Positions 6,565 through 7,522 of a stretch of 7,522 nucleotides of DNA are shown piece by piece; position 1 is the first letter of the stretch; each line of letters begins with the position of its first letter. The notes below the pieces were generated by a model. It saw only the letters and a list, made by a program, of their open reading frames with translations. It had not been told where the DNA came from and searched no databases. Origin of the DNA: Nitrospira sp. (GTDB taxonomy: Bacteria; Nitrospirota; Nitrospiria; Nitrospirales; Nitrospiraceae). Both the position numbers and the translations under genes were made by a program. The DNA lies in contig JACOEF010000284.1 of NCBI GenBank assembly GCA_024998705.1, positions 1 to 7,522 on the forward strand, in the 5' to 3' direction.

Positions 6565-7522
6565 TGCAACGATGGGCGGAAGCTCGAGCTTCGATTCGTA
6601 AGAGCGTGCTGTTCTGGTGGATTCTTTTCGTCGTGATGCAGATGGCGGAGCGGGTGTTTCTGCTGCGCGACGCGTTCGAGCAGGAGGCTCCCAACCTGCC
6701 GCTGCTGCTCAAAACCCTCATCGTCGGTGTGCGAGGGGACTTCATCACTGCGACTTTTGCGTTAGTGCTGGCCGGGGTGGGGGCCGGGGGGTGGGCATTG
6801 CTGCGGCACGGCTGGAGCGGTCTGAGACGTGCGACACAATCCTTCCTTCTGACGTTTCGATCCGCGCTGCATGTGGGCTGTGTACTGACCGGCTTCCTCC
6901 TGTTCGTTCTGTTGAGTGTGGACATGGGGTATTACGGGTTCAATCGGCAGCACATGGATTTCGTGTTCCTCGAATATATCGGCGATCTGTTTGCGCCGGC
7001 GGCGACACCGGAGGCCACCAATGTGCAGGCGATGCAGCAAACCAGCGCCGAGTTAGGCGCGGCGGGTAAATGGGCGGCACGGCTGGCCCTCTTTCTAGGC
7101 ATCCAGGCTCTGGCGATGGGGCTGTGGTGGTGGAGTTTCTCTGTTGCCGTTGTGCCGGCGCTGGCTCGCTGGCGGTCGGGTTCTGGGTTTCAGGCGAACA
7201 CGGTGCTCCTGGTGGCGTTGGTGGCCGGCGGAGCCGGATTCCATCATTCCGGCCCCTACGGGATTCGGATCGCGCCGATCGGGAGCATGGTCTATTACAC
7301 GCTGGCGCAGAATCCCGTCCTCTTTGCGGCTGAGGCCTTACGAATCGCGGTGGTATCACGGGGGTCGATGGAGCGGCGGGCGAATGTCGAGGCGATGCCG
7401 TATGAGGTCGCCGTTCAGACCGTGCAACGATTGCTCGGCCCGAAGGATGCGTTTGTGGACCAGCGGTATCCCTTGGTCCGAACCATGGCGGCTTCTCCGG
7501 ACGGTGTTCGGTTACCCGCTCA
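6561..7522 (+). CDS. LTA synthase/sulfatase-family membrane protein, N-terminal part (runs off the right edge)
   Basis: ATG 6561 overlaps the GT4 stop (ATGA) and the frame stays open for 320 codons to the window edge; ATG 6564 is an equal alternative start. The visible part is an integral-membrane domain. Hydrophobic segments lie at about residues 15-30, 62-82, 103-120, 172-198 and 212-226. They are followed by HHSGPYGIRIAPIGSM (228-243), YYTLAQNPVLF (245-255) and, near the edge, FVDQRYPLVR (298-307). The VDMGYYGFNRQHMDFVF segment (120-136) and the YPLVR lead-in are what I recognise from LTA-synthase-like sulfatases, whose periplasmic alkaline-phosphatase-type domain (metal-binding Glu/Asp and nucleophile Thr) would start just beyond the edge. 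Such enzymes transfer phosphoglycerol or phosphoethanolamine, or hydrolyse phospho- or sulfo-esters. In this operon, LPS or core decoration is a reasonable inference. The catalytic domain is not seen, so activity is unproven. Confidence 0.78.
   Translation, partial: MMQRWAEARASIRKSVLFWWILFVVMQMAERVFLLRDAFEQEAPNLPLLLKTLIVGVRGDFITATFALVLAGVGAGGWALLRHGWSGLRRATQSFLLTFRSALHVGCVLTGFLLFVLLSVDMGYYGFNRQHMDFVFLEYIGDLFAPAATPEATNVQAMQQTSAELGAAGKWAARLALFLGIQALAMGLWWWSFSVAVVPALARWRSGSGFQANTVLLVALVAGGAGFHHSGPYGIRIAPIGSMVYYTLAQNPVLFAAEALRIAVVSRGSMERRANVEAMPYEVAVQTVQRLLGPKDAFVDQRYPLVRTMAASPDGVRLPA

Noticed and set aside
6617..7069. Plus-strand open frame (150 codons) within the last gene
   Set aside because: It is in a different frame from the membrane protein that starts at 6561 and has Gly/Arg/Ala-rich content without motifs. 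The 6561 frame gives clear transmembrane segments.

Overview
The window holds one densely packed, single-strand (+) gene cluster for lipopolysaccharide (LPS) inner-core and lipid A assembly in a Gram-negative, GC-rich bacterium (roughly 60% G+C by eye). Protein style and gene order (DUF374 acyltransferase, Kdo transferase, LpxK, heptosyltransferases) fit a deep-branching diderm. Nitrospirota (Nitrospira-like) is my best guess, but it is an inference without any database search.

Layout from left to right: (1) the 3' end of a DUF374/LpxJ-type acyltransferase whose frame is broken by one base at a run of nine A; (2) waaA (kdtA), Kdo transferase; (3) lpxK, lipid A 4'-kinase; (4) a fused protein joining a WaaF-type heptosyltransferase to a GmhB-type heptose-bisphosphate phosphatase; (5) a WaaC-type heptosyltransferase; (6) a GT4 glycosyltransferase; (7) the N-terminal membrane part of an LTA-synthase/sulfatase-like protein that runs off the right edge. 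The last gene has no stop codon in the window and reads open from 6561 to 7522.

The genes work in order on one molecule. LpxK phosphorylates the tetraacyl disaccharide to lipid IVA, WaaA adds Kdo, the DUF374 protein probably adds a secondary acyl chain, WaaC and WaaF add heptoses, the GT4 enzyme probably adds the next core sugar, and the last protein may decorate the product on the periplasmic side. GmhB belongs to the pathway that makes the ADP-heptose donor. gmhA, hldE and hldD are not in the window.

All junctions are overlapping or nearly so (TAATG, TAATG, 8-bp overlap, 17-nt gap, GTGA, ATGA). This indicates one operon with translational coupling. There is no intergenic stretch long enough for an internal promoter or terminator, and I see no RNA genes, mobile elements, CRISPR arrays or other accessory DNA. 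The observations most worth following are the A9 frameshift and the WaaF-GmhB fusion.
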